Shown here: positions 1 to 6,555 of the stretch, in pieces
Layout: each line of letters opens with the position of its first letter
Position numbering within the stretch: the stretch's first letter is position 1
Assembly: GCA_003132905.1 (NCBI GenBank)
Contig: PKZC01000290.1
Coordinates: 8,003-21,322, forward strand
Source: Bryobacterales bacterium
Lineage (GTDB): Bacteria; Acidobacteriota; Terriglobia; Bryobacterales; Bryobacteraceae
DNA: 13,320 nt
Direction: 5' to 3'
Notes under the pieces: generated by a model
Databases searched by the model: none
Told to the model about the DNA's origin: nothing
Seen by the model: only the letters and a program-made list of their open reading frames with translations
Program-made: the position numbers and the translations under genes

Positions 1-722
1 TGGACCGCTCTTACTTCCCCATCACCAAATTCTCCATCGAGAAGTCGGATGGCATCACCAGCGTCAGCCAGGACGTGCGGCGCGACACCTATGAAGTGTT
101 CGGGGTGCCGAACGAAATCCGCGTGATTTACAATTTCGTGAACATCGAAATCTATCAGCCTATGGAGAATCGGCCGAATGGCGAAAAACGGCTGATGCAC
201 ATATCGAACTTCCGGCCGGTGAAGCGCGTCACCGATTGCGTGCGCATCCTGGCGGAAGTGGTGAAGCAGACCCCGGTGCATCTGTACATGGTGGGCGATG
301 GTCCGGATCGGCCGGAGGCGCATCGGCTGGCGCGTGAGTTGGGCATCGAGCGGCACGTGACGTTCCTGGGCAAGCAGGATCACGTAGAGCGCCTGTTTCC
401 GAAGATGCACGTGTTGCTGATGCCGAGCGAGATGGAATCGTTCGGGCTGGGCGCGCTGGAGGGAATGGCGTGCGGCGTTCCGCCGGTGGCAACCCGCGTG
501 GGCGGATTGCCGGAGCTTGTTACCGACGGCGTAGACGGGTTCCTGGAACCCGTGGGCGATATCGCGGCGCAATCGCGGCGTGTGATCGAGCTGCTTACGA
601 ATGAGCAGCTGCATCAATCCATGGCGGAAGCTGCTCGCCGCACTGCGGTGGAGCGCTTCGCGAGTTCGATTATCATTCCCCAATACGAAAAGTATTATGA
701 GGAAGTGATCGCCGCCCGTTAA
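1..722 (+). CDS. bshA: N-acetyl-alpha-D-glucosaminyl L-malate synthase BshA (5'-truncated by window edge)
   Basis: Glycosyltransferase family 4 (GT-B) enzyme that joins GlcNAc from UDP-GlcNAc to L-malate, the first step of bacillithiol synthesis in the cytoplasm. The open frame enters from the window edge (first full codon at 3) and gives the last 239 residues. B. subtilis BshA has about 377, so roughly the N-terminal third is missing. Visible signatures are the linker FPITKFSIEKSDGITSVS, the sugar-nucleotide loop with GDGP, and the E-x7-E donor-binding stretch in EMESFGLGALEGMACGVP, followed by GGLPELV. The IEKSD and SNFRPVKRV segments favour BshA over a general GT4 enzyme. An internal GTG at 75 is not the true start. 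The gene ends 4 bases inside the convergent downstream gene. Bacillithiol genes are known in Firmicutes, Bacteroidetes, Deinococcus and Acidobacteria, which fits the inferred host. Confidence 0.9.
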   Translation, partial: DRSYFPITKFSIEKSDGITSVSQDVRRDTYEVFGVPNEIRVIYNFVNIEIYQPMENRPNGEKRLMHISNFRPVKRVTDCVRILAEVVKQTPVHLYMVGDGPDRPEAHRLARELGIERHVTFLGKQDHVERLFPKMHVLLMPSEMESFGLGALEGMACGVPPVATRVGGLPELVTDGVDGFLEPVGDIAAQSRRVIELLTNEQLHQSMAEAARRTAVERFASSIIIPQYEKYYEEVIAAR

Positions 723-1738
723 GGCGTTACGTAGGGCGAGAAGGCGCAGCCGTGTTGCGAATTAGAATATTCCGGCTGAATTTCGTAATTCTTGCCGTTC
801 AGGCTCACCTTGCCATAACCGAAATCAAAATCCTGGCATTCGTCGCCGATTTCGGCGCCAAACAGATCGAGGTCGAAGTGGTTGTACCAGGCGTCGATAT
901 CGGGATCGGTAATGGTTTCAAAGGTCTCGTGCGAGAGAACGTCGGCGGTTGAGTCGATCAGGCCCCCGTTCGGGCTGGGTTGAACGACATTGCAGCCGTT
1001 TACATTCTGGTACGGCTCCACGGTGAACAGGACATGGCCGATATCGCTGAAATCCACGCTGCCGTGATACGCGCAGAAGTAGAACGTGGTCAGGTTGTCG
1101 GGCGAGTAGCACTCCAGCGGCGAGCTTCCGGTGACGCAAACGTCCTGGCCCGGCGGCAAAAAGATGTGATAGATCTCGTGGTAGCCGTTGCCGAAGATTG
1201 CGGCGCCCGCGTGCGCAATTGCGTAGATATCTGCATCGAAGAGAATCGGGGGGAACGATCCAACCACCAGTCCGCTGGTGCCCACGGTGTAGCGATTGTT
1301 CGCGGAAGTGCCGGTGTATTGATCGGTTATGTGGATCATGTCGCTATGGTCCAGGTTATTCTGGAAGACTCCCGGGTATCCCCAGCAACTCGGCGCGCAG
1401 TTCACATATAGGTTGTGGGATGCGGCCGTCTGCACGGTGGGTCCGCCGCCGGGATTGCTGAGATCGCCCGGATAGAAGCCGGGTGGCGGGATGACGGGAA
1501 GCGTTGTGGCAGCCGATGACAACGTCTGGGGCTTACCGGATGCCCACAGCGCCTTGCGGTTCACGCTGGATAAGCCTAACGCATGCTTCGGAGCGGACGT
1601 TACCTCGCTCGCCGCCGTTTTATCCGTAGCGCTAATAGTAATGGACGGGCTTGCTTCTTGCGCGGTCGCGCTGGGGAGTAGGAAAGCCAAAGGAATCGCA
1701 GCCAAAATCAGGGATTGAAGAGCTCGAACCGTTTTCAT
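719..1738 (-). CDS. secreted protein with SHExxExxTDP motif (EXORDIUM-like / putative zincin-like), function unknown
   Basis: Exported protein of about 339 residues. The chosen ATG at 1738 puts a classical Sec signal directly at the N terminus (MKTVRALQ, then a hydrophobic LILAAIPLAFLLPSATAQ core). The frame also has an ATG at 1762, which would add 8 residues; neither start has a good ribosome site. After a low-complexity S/T/A stretch there is a globular domain with many Cys and aromatic residues. Near the C terminus it carries VLSHETFETITDPDIDAWY, followed by GAEIGDECQDF and a QPEYSNSQHGC end. This block (SHE..E..TDP...AWY ... EIGD.C) recalls the conserved region of plant phosphate-induced/EXORDIUM proteins and bacterial relatives. 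The His-Glu...Glu layout could be a metal site. The assignment is motif recognition only, with no reaction proposed. It converges on bshA (4-base overlap) and diverges from the gene at 1809. Confidence 0.7.
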   Translation of the reverse strand: MKTVRALQSLILAAIPLAFLLPSATAQEASPSITISATDKTAASEVTSAPKHALGLSSVNRKALWASGKPQTLSSAATTLPVIPPPGFYPGDLSNPGGGPTVQTAASHNLYVNCAPSCWGYPGVFQNNLDHSDMIHITDQYTGTSANNRYTVGTSGLVVGSFPPILFDADIYAIAHAGAAIFGNGYHEIYHIFLPPGQDVCVTGSSPLECYSPDNLTTFYFCAYHGSVDFSDIGHVLFTVEPYQNVNGCNVVQPSPNGGLIDSTADVLSHETFETITDPDIDAWYNHFDLDLFGAEIGDECQDFDFGYGKVSLNGKNYEIQPEYSNSQHGCAFSPYVTP

Positions 1739-1808
1739 CGTACGAGAATAAACGAACTCCATAAGAAGTTCAATTGAAAAATTGGTCTGAGCAGAAAGTA
1801 AGTGGATA

Positions 1809-2438
1809 ATGGACTACGTGATGAGATCAATGGTATTGGCGGCGCTTTGTCTGGCGCCCACGTTTGCTCAGGATACGAAGCCCGTAAGTAACCCGGTCAT
1901 CGATAACGACCGGGTTACAGTGTGGGATGTCACCTGGACCAAAGGACAAATGAATCCGGCGCGTGGGCACGATCTGGATGCCGTTGTGATGTGGGTCACG
2001 GGACCCCAAGCGGGGGAGGCATTCTTTAGCGCGAAGGGCCGCGGGCTCGGCGTGGAAGCCATGTTGGACGGTCCCGCGGATGGGCCGAGATCGCTGATCA
2101 TCGAACTCAAAGACCACCCCGTTGCACCCATCGAAAATAAAACCGGATATCCACTCGCTTTTCCTCGCCCGCACGTGAAGAAGCTGCTCGAAAACAATCG
2201 GGTTATCGTGTGGTCCTATCGCTGGAATCCGGGCGAGCCGACGCCCATGCATTTTCACGACAAGGATGTCGTTGTGGTTTATCTCGAGGACACCGCCCTG
2301 ACGTCCACCACACCCGACGGCGCGAAGACCGTGAATAACTACAAAGCCTTCGATATCCGGTTCAACAAGCGCGACCGGACGCATACGGAGCTGTTGGATC
2401 ACGGAACGGGCAGCGCGATGATGATGGAGCTGAAGTAG
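1809..2438 (+). CDS. secreted cupin-like protein
   Basis: Exported protein of 209 residues with an N-terminal signal (hydrophobic MVLAALCLAPTFA followed by QD). A second in-frame ATG at 1821 gives a shorter and equally good signal, and no strong ribosome site decides between the two. The mature part contains two related half-repeats: NPVIDNDRVTVWDVTWTKGQ in the first half, and LLENNRVIVWSYRWNPGEPTPMHFHDKDVVVVYLED in the second. This is the arrangement of a bicupin-like beta-barrel protein. Only the second half keeps a HxHxK/D metal-type motif (HFHDKD), while the first has a lone His (ARGHDLDAV), so one barrel may be catalytically dead. The substrate is unknown. It is transcribed away from the SHE-motif gene, and the toxin-antitoxin promoter starts 17 bases after its stop. 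Confidence 0.7.
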   Translation: MDYVMRSMVLAALCLAPTFAQDTKPVSNPVIDNDRVTVWDVTWTKGQMNPARGHDLDAVVMWVTGPQAGEAFFSAKGRGLGVEAMLDGPADGPRSLIIELKDHPVAPIENKTGYPLAFPRPHVKKLLENNRVIVWSYRWNPGEPTPMHFHDKDVVVVYLEDTALTSTTPDGAKTVNNYKAFDIRFNKRDRTHTELLDHGTGSAMMMELK

Positions 2439-2454
2439 CCGCCCCGAGCCAGGC

Positions 2455-2484
2455 TTGACACTATACGGCAGTTTGCCGTATAGT
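2455..2484 (+). promoter_or_regulatory. TA promoter with embedded perfect palindromic operator
   Basis: A consensus -35 TTGACA lies at 2455-2460 and a near-consensus -10 TATAGT at 2479-2484, spaced 18 bases. A perfect 11-bp inverted repeat, ACTATACGGCA (2460-2470) and TGCCGTATAGT (2474-2484) with spacer GTT, occupies exactly the region from the last base of the -35 to the end of the -10. Bound repressor would block RNA polymerase. Ribbon-helix-helix antitoxins such as the one encoded just downstream usually autoregulate through such palindromes, so conditional repression by the antitoxin-toxin complex is inferred. The expected start site, 6-7 bases after the -10, falls at or next to the ATG at 2491. 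Confidence 0.8.
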
Positions 2485-2490
2485 TGGGTT

Positions 2491-2778
2491 ATGAACCCCG
2501 AAACCTCAACCACCGCCCGCCTGGAGGCTCGCCTGCCGATCGAGGTGATGGTTCGGCTGAAGCGCGCGTCGGAAATTCAAGGGCGCACGCTTACGGACTT
2601 CGTAGTGGCGGCGGCCGATGAAGCGGCTTGCCGAGCCATCGAGCAAACCGAAATCATTCGTCTTTCCATCGAAGACCAACGGCAAATCGCTGCAGCGATC
2701 TTGAATCCACCAGCGCCCGCCAAGGCTCTGAAGAAAGCCGCTAAGCGGCACCGCGATCTGTTCGGCCAGGCGGATTGA
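2491..2778 (+). CDS. DUF1778 / TacA-like ribbon-helix-helix antitoxin
   Basis: Type II antitoxin of 95 residues. The N-terminal ARLEARLPIEVMVRLKRASEIQGRTLTDFVVAAADEAA is the DNA-binding ribbon-helix-helix of the DUF1778 family. It is followed by RLSIEDQRQIAAAILNPPAPAKALKKAA, the flexible tail that in this family wraps around and neutralises the GNAT toxin. The ATG at 2491 is chosen because the longer frame from a TTG at 2455 would start inside the -35 box and translate the promoter. No ribosome site precedes 2491, in keeping with a leaderless message. The toxin gene follows after 19 bases. The antitoxin with its toxin is expected to bind the palindrome at 2460-2484 and repress its own operon. 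A hairpin whose loop holds this gene's stop codon separates it from the toxin. Confidence 0.88.
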   Translation: MNPETSTTARLEARLPIEVMVRLKRASEIQGRTLTDFVVAAADEAACRAIEQTEIIRLSIEDQRQIAAAILNPPAPAKALKKAAKRHRDLFGQAD

Positions 2779-2787
2779 AATCCGCCT
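2768..2787 (+). promoter_or_regulatory. perfect hairpin across the antitoxin stop codon
   Basis: AGGCGGATT (2768-2776) and AATCCGCCT (2779-2787) are exact reverse complements separated by two bases. The antitoxin stop TGA (2776-2778) sits at the apex. No T-run follows, so a simple intrinsic terminator is unlikely. It could slow or attenuate read-through into the toxin, or protect the upstream message, and so lower toxin yield relative to antitoxin. The pairing is seen directly; the role is inferred. Confidence 0.5.
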
Positions 2788-2797
2788 TCCACAAAGC

Positions 2798-3319
2798 ATG
2801 ACGGAACCCCCCTTCCGGCTTGCGCCGCTCGGCGCTGAACATGACCGTGGGTCGTTTCAATGCGGTGAAGAAGTTCTGGACCGCTATTTTAAGACACAGG
2901 CCACTCAGGATATCCGCCGCCGTATTGCGAATTGCTTCGTAGCTGTTGAAGCAGCCAGCAACCAGGTGGCGGCGTATTACACACTAGCGGCAGCCAGCAT
3001 TCCTTTTGTTGATCTGCCTCCGGAGGAAAGTAAGCGCTTGCCGCGTTATCCAACTTTGCCCGCTGTTCGAATCGGCCGTCTGGCCGTCGATAAGAAGTTT
3101 CAGGGCCGTGGTTTAGGCGGGGCATTGCTGATAGATGCCGTACGCCGCAGCTTACAATCGCCACCGGCGGTGTGGACGCTGTTAGTGGATGCCAAGGACG
3201 ATAAAGCCGTAGCTTTTTATGAGAAGTTCGGTTTTCGAGCCCTGGCCAGCCAGCCTCGCACGTTGTTTCTGGCACTAGCCACGGCGCAGAAAGCGCTTCT
3301 CACCCTAGCCGCCCGTTGA
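2798..3319 (+). CDS. TacT-like GNAT acetyltransferase toxin
   Basis: GNAT-fold toxin of 173 residues. Characterised relatives (TacT, AtaT) acetylate the amino group of charged tRNAs and stop translation. Family landmarks, in order, are FQCGEEVLDRYFKTQATQD (20-38), CFVAV, YYTLAAASI (60-68), LPRYPTLPAVRIGRLAVD (81-98), the acetyl-CoA loop QGRGLG (102-107), and AFYEKFGF, where Tyr141 corresponds to the catalytic Tyr of TacT. The protein ends with PRTLFLAL. All key residues are present and the length is normal, so the toxin looks intact. It lies 19 bases after its antitoxin. The ATG at 2798 has no convincing ribosome site, which together with the hairpin at 2768-2787 suggests poor translation. 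The exact tRNA target cannot be read from sequence. Confidence 0.88.
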   Translation: MTEPPFRLAPLGAEHDRGSFQCGEEVLDRYFKTQATQDIRRRIANCFVAVEAASNQVAAYYTLAAASIPFVDLPPEESKRLPRYPTLPAVRIGRLAVDKKFQGRGLGGALLIDAVRRSLQSPPAVWTLLVDAKDDKAVAFYEKFGFRALASQPRTLFLALATAQKALLTLAAR

Positions 3320-3346
3320 AGCCTTCGGCTCCGAAGGGTGTATATT
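3316..3346 (+). promoter_or_regulatory. possible promoter with 19-bp spacer containing a dyad
   Basis: TTGAAG (3316-3321) and TATATT (3341-3346) are separated by 19 bases. A perfect dyad, CCTTCGG (3322-3328) and CCGAAGG (3331-3337), fills most of the spacer. Such long-spacer promoters with a central dyad are typical of MerR-family control. The predicted start site would give a leader of about 30 bases with a strong GGAGG (3371-3375) before the gene at 3387. Alternatively the dyad is just a weak terminator hairpin after the toxin gene, though no T-run follows. Confidence 0.35.
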
Positions 3347-3386
3347 CATAGGATTCTGGATCGGGACGCGGGAGGAAAAATCAGAC

Positions 3387-4190
3387 GTGTGCATGCGAAT
3401 GTGGTTCACAGTTCTTGTTGCTGGGATGATGCTGGCATCGCCAGCTTCTTCACAATGGGCGACCTACAAAACGAAAAACATTCCGCGATCTTCCGACGGT
3501 AAGCCTAACCTGGCTGCTCACGCGCCCAAGGCATCCGACGGCAAGCCCGACTTATCGGGCATGTGGATGATTGCCGGCCCGCCGGGCGAAGAACTGGATG
3601 GCCTGGAACATCCCCCTCCCATGGTTTCCGTCAATTTAACGAACGGTCTGAAACCTGGCGAGGTTGAGATGCTGCCTCCCGTGGCCGCTTTATTCGCGCA
3701 ACGCCTCGCTGCCCGAGGTAGCAAAGGCTCCTGCGCTCCTCCCGGCTTGCCGCTCAGCTTTACGATTCCGGTGCCCTTCAAAATCATTCAAACTCCGGAC
3801 CTGATTACCATGCTGTATGAATATCCGAACACGTACCGGCAAATCTTCACCGATGGGAGAGCGTTGCCCGCGGATCCCAGCCCTTCCTACCTCGGTTACT
3901 CGGTAGGAAAGTGGGACGGGGATACGCTAATTGTGGAGACCAACGGTTTTAACGACAAAACTCAGCTCGACTTGATGGGGCACCCGCATTCCGAATCCTT
4001 GCATATGACCGAACGCTACCATCGGCGCGATTTCGGGTACATCGATATCGATATCACCATCGACGATCCAAAAGCGTACAGGAAACCGTGGACGGCCAAG
4101 ACGGGCGTGGAACTGTATCCGGATACGGAAATGCTCGAATTTATCTGCGACGAGAACGAAAGGGACTTTTCGCACTTGGCAGGTAAGTAA
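3387..4190 (+). CDS. exported acidobacterial protein of unknown function with DGKPDLSGMW repeat
   Basis: Predicted secreted protein of 267 residues. It starts at GTG 3387, 11 bases after GGAGG (3371-3375); ATG codons at 3393 and 3399 are alternatives. The N terminus is a Sec signal (MWFTVLVAGMMLASPASSQ). It is followed by two copies of a short motif, SSDGKPNLAAHAP and ASDGKPDLSGMW. The DGKPDLSG.W signature is widespread in exported proteins of Acidobacteriota that have no assigned function. The C-terminal half has a regular beta-rich pattern (YRQIFTDGRALPADPSPSYLGYSVGKWDGDTLIVETNGF, then HSESLHMTERYHRRDFGYIDIDITIDDPKAYRKPW) shared within that group. I recognise the family look but know of no demonstrated role. 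Its promoter may be the dyad-containing site at 3316-3346. Confidence 0.75.
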   Translation: MCMRMWFTVLVAGMMLASPASSQWATYKTKNIPRSSDGKPNLAAHAPKASDGKPDLSGMWMIAGPPGEELDGLEHPPPMVSVNLTNGLKPGEVEMLPPVAALFAQRLAARGSKGSCAPPGLPLSFTIPVPFKIIQTPDLITMLYEYPNTYRQIFTDGRALPADPSPSYLGYSVGKWDGDTLIVETNGFNDKTQLDLMGHPHSESLHMTERYHRRDFGYIDIDITIDDPKAYRKPWTAKTGVELYPDTEMLEFICDENERDFSHLAGK

Positions 4191-4306
4191 AACGGTAATG
4201 TTTTCAATCAAATATGGAATGAAGCCGCTCTAAGGCCGCGCGCCGGGAACTTTCCAGCGGCCGGCGGGGTCTATGTTTACAATGGAGCCTGACGTTTGGG
4301 CTAGAC

Positions 4307-4981
4307 TTGAGTAGACGGGCTGTGGCAGATACTGCTGTTGGTCTACATATTGAGGGGTGCCTTTTCTCCCACGCGGAGGAAGACGCACTAGTCACTGCGC
4401 TCAGCCAAGGGTCTGAAGACGCCTACGAAATTCTCATTCAGCGCTACCAACAACCGGTGTACAGCTTAGTCTGTCGCCTGATGAACGATCCCAGCGACGC
4501 GCCCGACATCGTGCAAGAGGTCTTCTTGAAAGTTTTTCGCAACATCGGTGCGTTTCGCGGCAACAGCAGTCTAAAGACCTGGATTTACCGGATCGCGGTG
4601 AACGAAGCCTACAATCATCGGCGCTGGTTCTGCCGGCATCAGCGGCAAGAGGTCGCCATGGGTTCCGAGGAAGGCACGCCGCACTATGCCGGCGGCATGA
4701 CGGATCCGGGCCGATCGCCTTTTGAGCAAGCGGCCGATCATGAGACACGAGCGCTGGTGGAGCAGGCGCTGGAGAAGCTGAATCCGAAGTTTCGCGCGGC
4801 GGTGGTGTTGCGCGATATCGAAGACCTGAATTACGAAGACATCGCCACGGTTTTGGACGTTTCGCTGGGAACCGTGAAGTCGCGCATCATGCGGGGGCGC
4901 GAGGCATTGCGCAAGATTCTGGAGGGGCGGTTGGAACTGGAGACCAATGTACGTTGGTCTTCGCAGCCGCTGACAGAGTAG
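4307..4981 (+). CDS. ECF (sigma-70 family) RNA polymerase sigma factor, RpoE-like
   Basis: Extracytoplasmic-function sigma factor of about 224 residues. Region 2 spans roughly residues 37-107 (AYEILIQRYQQPVYSLVCRLM, then DAPDIVQEVFLKVF, then SSLKTWIYRIAVNEAYNHRR). Region 4 spans 148-205 (VEQALEKLNPKFRAAVVLRDIEDLNYEDIATVLDVSLGTVKSRIMRGREALRK), with a clear helix-turn-helix. The linker is longer than average. The start is uncertain: the frame has no ATG, TTG at 4307 is the best fit to the conserved-looking N-terminal extension TAVGLHIEGCLFSHAEED, and no ribosome site is obvious. The next gene is a zinc-binding anti-sigma factor that starts within 12 bases of this stop, so the two are co-expressed and this factor is presumably held inactive until an envelope signal arrives. 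Its own target promoter cannot be identified here. Confidence 0.9.
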   Translation: MSRRAVADTAVGLHIEGCLFSHAEEDALVTALSQGSEDAYEILIQRYQQPVYSLVCRLMNDPSDAPDIVQEVFLKVFRNIGAFRGNSSLKTWIYRIAVNEAYNHRRWFCRHQRQEVAMGSEEGTPHYAGGMTDPGRSPFEQAADHETRALVEQALEKLNPKFRAAVVLRDIEDLNYEDIATVLDVSLGTVKSRIMRGREALRKILEGRLELETNVRWSSQPLTE

Positions 4982-4992
4982 TGACGAACAGT

Positions 4993-5685
4993 ATGGATTG
5001 CTGGAGCGTAAAAGAACGAGTATCGGCTTACGTGGACGACGCTGTTTCGTCCGAGGAGCGGCGCATGCTGAGACGCCACTTGAATAGCTGCCGCGAGTGC
5101 ACGCTCGAATCGGAACGTTACTCGCAGGTGCGCGAGAAGCTGCAATCGCTCCCCAAACTCACGCCGCCGGCGGACTTGACGACGCGTCTGCGGGTAGTGG
5201 CTTCCAAAGTACGGATGGAGCGTTTCGGTGGCGCCAGCCCGTGGAGCCGCTGGCGCGATCGCATGGAACTTTCGCTGCGCAATCTGATGCGGCCCTTGGC
5301 GCTGCCCGCAGTTGGGGGTCTGTGTTCGGCCGTGTTCCTGTTCAGCACTCTGGTGCCGATGTTCAAGTCGGCATTCGCATTGAGCGAGTCGGGCGATATT
5401 CCCACCATGCTGGTGACCACGCCGATGTTGAAATACACCGCTCCAGTCGCCTTCACCGACGAAGACGCCGTAGTGGATTTGCAGCTGGACGACCAGGGTG
5501 GGATAATCGACTTTACCATCGTGAATGCGCCGGGCCAGCAGAGCGACAAATTGCGCCGCAGCATCAAAAACAGCTTGTTGTTCACCGAGTTTTGGCCAGC
5601 TACCACGTTCGGCCGCGGTGTGGCCGGCACGGTCCGCATTTCGTTCCGCAGCAGCCGCAGCAGCCACATCGACGTACGCGGATAA
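4993..5685 (+). CDS. membrane-bound zinc-binding anti-sigma factor
   Basis: Anti-sigma factor of 230 residues for the sigma factor directly upstream. The cytoplasmic N terminus (MDCWSVKERVSAYVDDAVSSEERRMLRRHLNSCREC) is a zinc anti-sigma domain with the H-x3-C-x2-C motif at His29, Cys33 and Cys36. A membrane segment follows at about 101-123 (PLALPAVGGLCSAVFLFSTLVPMF). The outer domain (DEDAVVDLQLDDQGGIIDFTIVNA... to AGTVRISF) resembles a TonB C-terminal-type fold and may sense an envelope signal; that part is inference. ATG 4993 begins right at the conserved domain. A GTG at 4981 overlaps the sigma stop (TAGTG) and would add four residues, allowing translational coupling. Both are plausible. 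The Arg/Ser-rich tail is unremarkable. Confidence 0.85.
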   Translation: MDCWSVKERVSAYVDDAVSSEERRMLRRHLNSCRECTLESERYSQVREKLQSLPKLTPPADLTTRLRVVASKVRMERFGGASPWSRWRDRMELSLRNLMRPLALPAVGGLCSAVFLFSTLVPMFKSAFALSESGDIPTMLVTTPMLKYTAPVAFTDEDAVVDLQLDDQGGIIDFTIVNAPGQQSDKLRRSIKNSLLFTEFWPATTFGRGVAGTVRISFRSSRSSHIDVRG

Positions 5686-5728
5686 CCCGCGTTCTTCTCA
5701 CGCGCTTTCGCTCACTGCATCCCCGGAC

Positions 5729-5746
5729 TATACTGGCTTGGAGAGG
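5729..5746 (+). promoter_or_regulatory. possible -10 box and Shine-Dalgarno of the decarboxylase-like gene
   Basis: TATACT (5729-5734) matches the -10 consensus at 5 of 6 positions. Only a poor -35 (TTTCGC, 5706-5711) lies 17 bases upstream. A good GGAGAGG (5740-5746) is 8 bases before the ATG at 5755. If the -10 is real, the message would have a very short leader, with the ribosome site beginning at about its first base, so the promoter call is weak while the ribosome site is firm. Confidence 0.35.
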
Positions 5747-5754
5747 TTATCTGA

Positions 5755-6546
5755 ATGACATCCCGACGGCAGTTTCTGCAGACGGCATCGGTGGGCGCAG
5801 CGGGCGCGATGCTCGGTACGGCGCTCCAGGGCGCGGACGTTCCCACGCTCGGCATGATTTTTCCGCCGGCCAACTACCCGGTTCCGGCTGAGGCGACGCT
5901 GCTGTATCCATCGGGCATTCGATTCCTGGCCGAGGGCGTGGGCCTGCAGAAAATGACGGCGGAGGAATACGATCGAGTGTTCGGCCGGATCATGCCTGCC
6001 GCGCAAAAGCTGGCCAAGGAAGGATCAAATGCGATTTCCGTGATGGGAACCTCACTCACCTTTTACAAGGGCGCGGAATATGAGCACCAGTTGAAGGTGA
6101 ACGTGACGAAGGCCACCGGACTGCCTTCCACAACCATGAGCACCGGAATCGTCGAGGGGCTGAAGTCCCTGAACGCCAAGCGGGTCGCCGTGGCGACGGC
6201 GTATGACGAAGATGTCAGCCATCGCCTGCAGGTGTTTCTCGAAGAATCGGGGTTTCAGGTTGTATCGGTGAAAGGTCTTGGCATCGTAAGCTTTCAAGAC
6301 CGTGGACCAGTGACGCCGGACGAGCTCTTCAATTTCAGCGCCGGAGTCTATGAGGGCGCGCCCAAAGCCGAAGCGCTGGTGATTTCCTGCGGCGCCCTGA
6401 AGACTCTGGATCTGATCGTTCCGCTGGAGCAACGCTGTAAGCGGCCAGTGGTCTCCAGCACGCCGCACGCGTTGTGGGCCAGCGTCCGATTGCTCGGGCT
6501 GAGCGGCCAAGCGAAAGGTTACGGGACGGTGCTGGCCAAGGGCTGA
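5755..6546 (+). CDS. Tat-exported arylmalonate decarboxylase-like protein (Asp/Glu racemase superfamily)
   Basis: Protein of 263 residues close in pattern to the cofactor-free arylmalonate decarboxylase (AMDase) of Bordetella, which decarboxylates alpha-aryl/alkenyl malonates to chiral acids, and to maleate isomerases. After the signal it reads PTLGMIFPPA, LYPSGIRFLAEGVGL, MGTSLTFYKGA, ATGLPSTTMST, VAVATAYDEDV, ISCGALKTLD and PVVSSTPHALW, block by block as in AMDase. The oxyanion and catalytic residues are all present with the same spacing: Gly98-Thr99-Ser100 (AMDase 74-76), Tyr150 (126), Cys212-Gly213 (188-189). The Gly at 98, where racemases have Cys, favours decarboxylase over racemase chemistry. 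Unusually, the N terminus is a twin-arginine signal (SRRQFLQ plus a hydrophobic stretch ending LQGA), implying export of the folded enzyme. Start supported by GGAGAGG. A cupin gene follows after 9 bases. Substrate unknown. Confidence 0.85.
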   Translation: MTSRRQFLQTASVGAAGAMLGTALQGADVPTLGMIFPPANYPVPAEATLLYPSGIRFLAEGVGLQKMTAEEYDRVFGRIMPAAQKLAKEGSNAISVMGTSLTFYKGAEYEHQLKVNVTKATGLPSTTMSTGIVEGLKSLNAKRVAVATAYDEDVSHRLQVFLEESGFQVVSVKGLGIVSFQDRGPVTPDELFNFSAGVYEGAPKAEALVISCGALKTLDLIVPLEQRCKRPVVSSTPHALWASVRLLGLSGQAKGYGTVLAKG

Positions 6547-6555
6547 TATTCCGGC

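Noticed and set aside
2455..2490. TTG start for the antitoxin at 2455
   Set aside because: This TTG is part of the -35 box, and the added residues would be the translated operator palindrome. ATG 2491 begins just before the conserved domain.
1827..2513. 228-codon minus-strand open frame opposite the cupin-like and antitoxin genes
   Set aside because: It lies antisense to two well-supported genes, shows no domain pattern, and would cover the strong TA promoter and palindrome.
4225..4270. GC-rich pairing (CGCCGG/CCGGCG) between the exported protein and the sigma gene as a terminator
   Set aside because: Only 6 bp with a long loop and no T-run; too weak to call.
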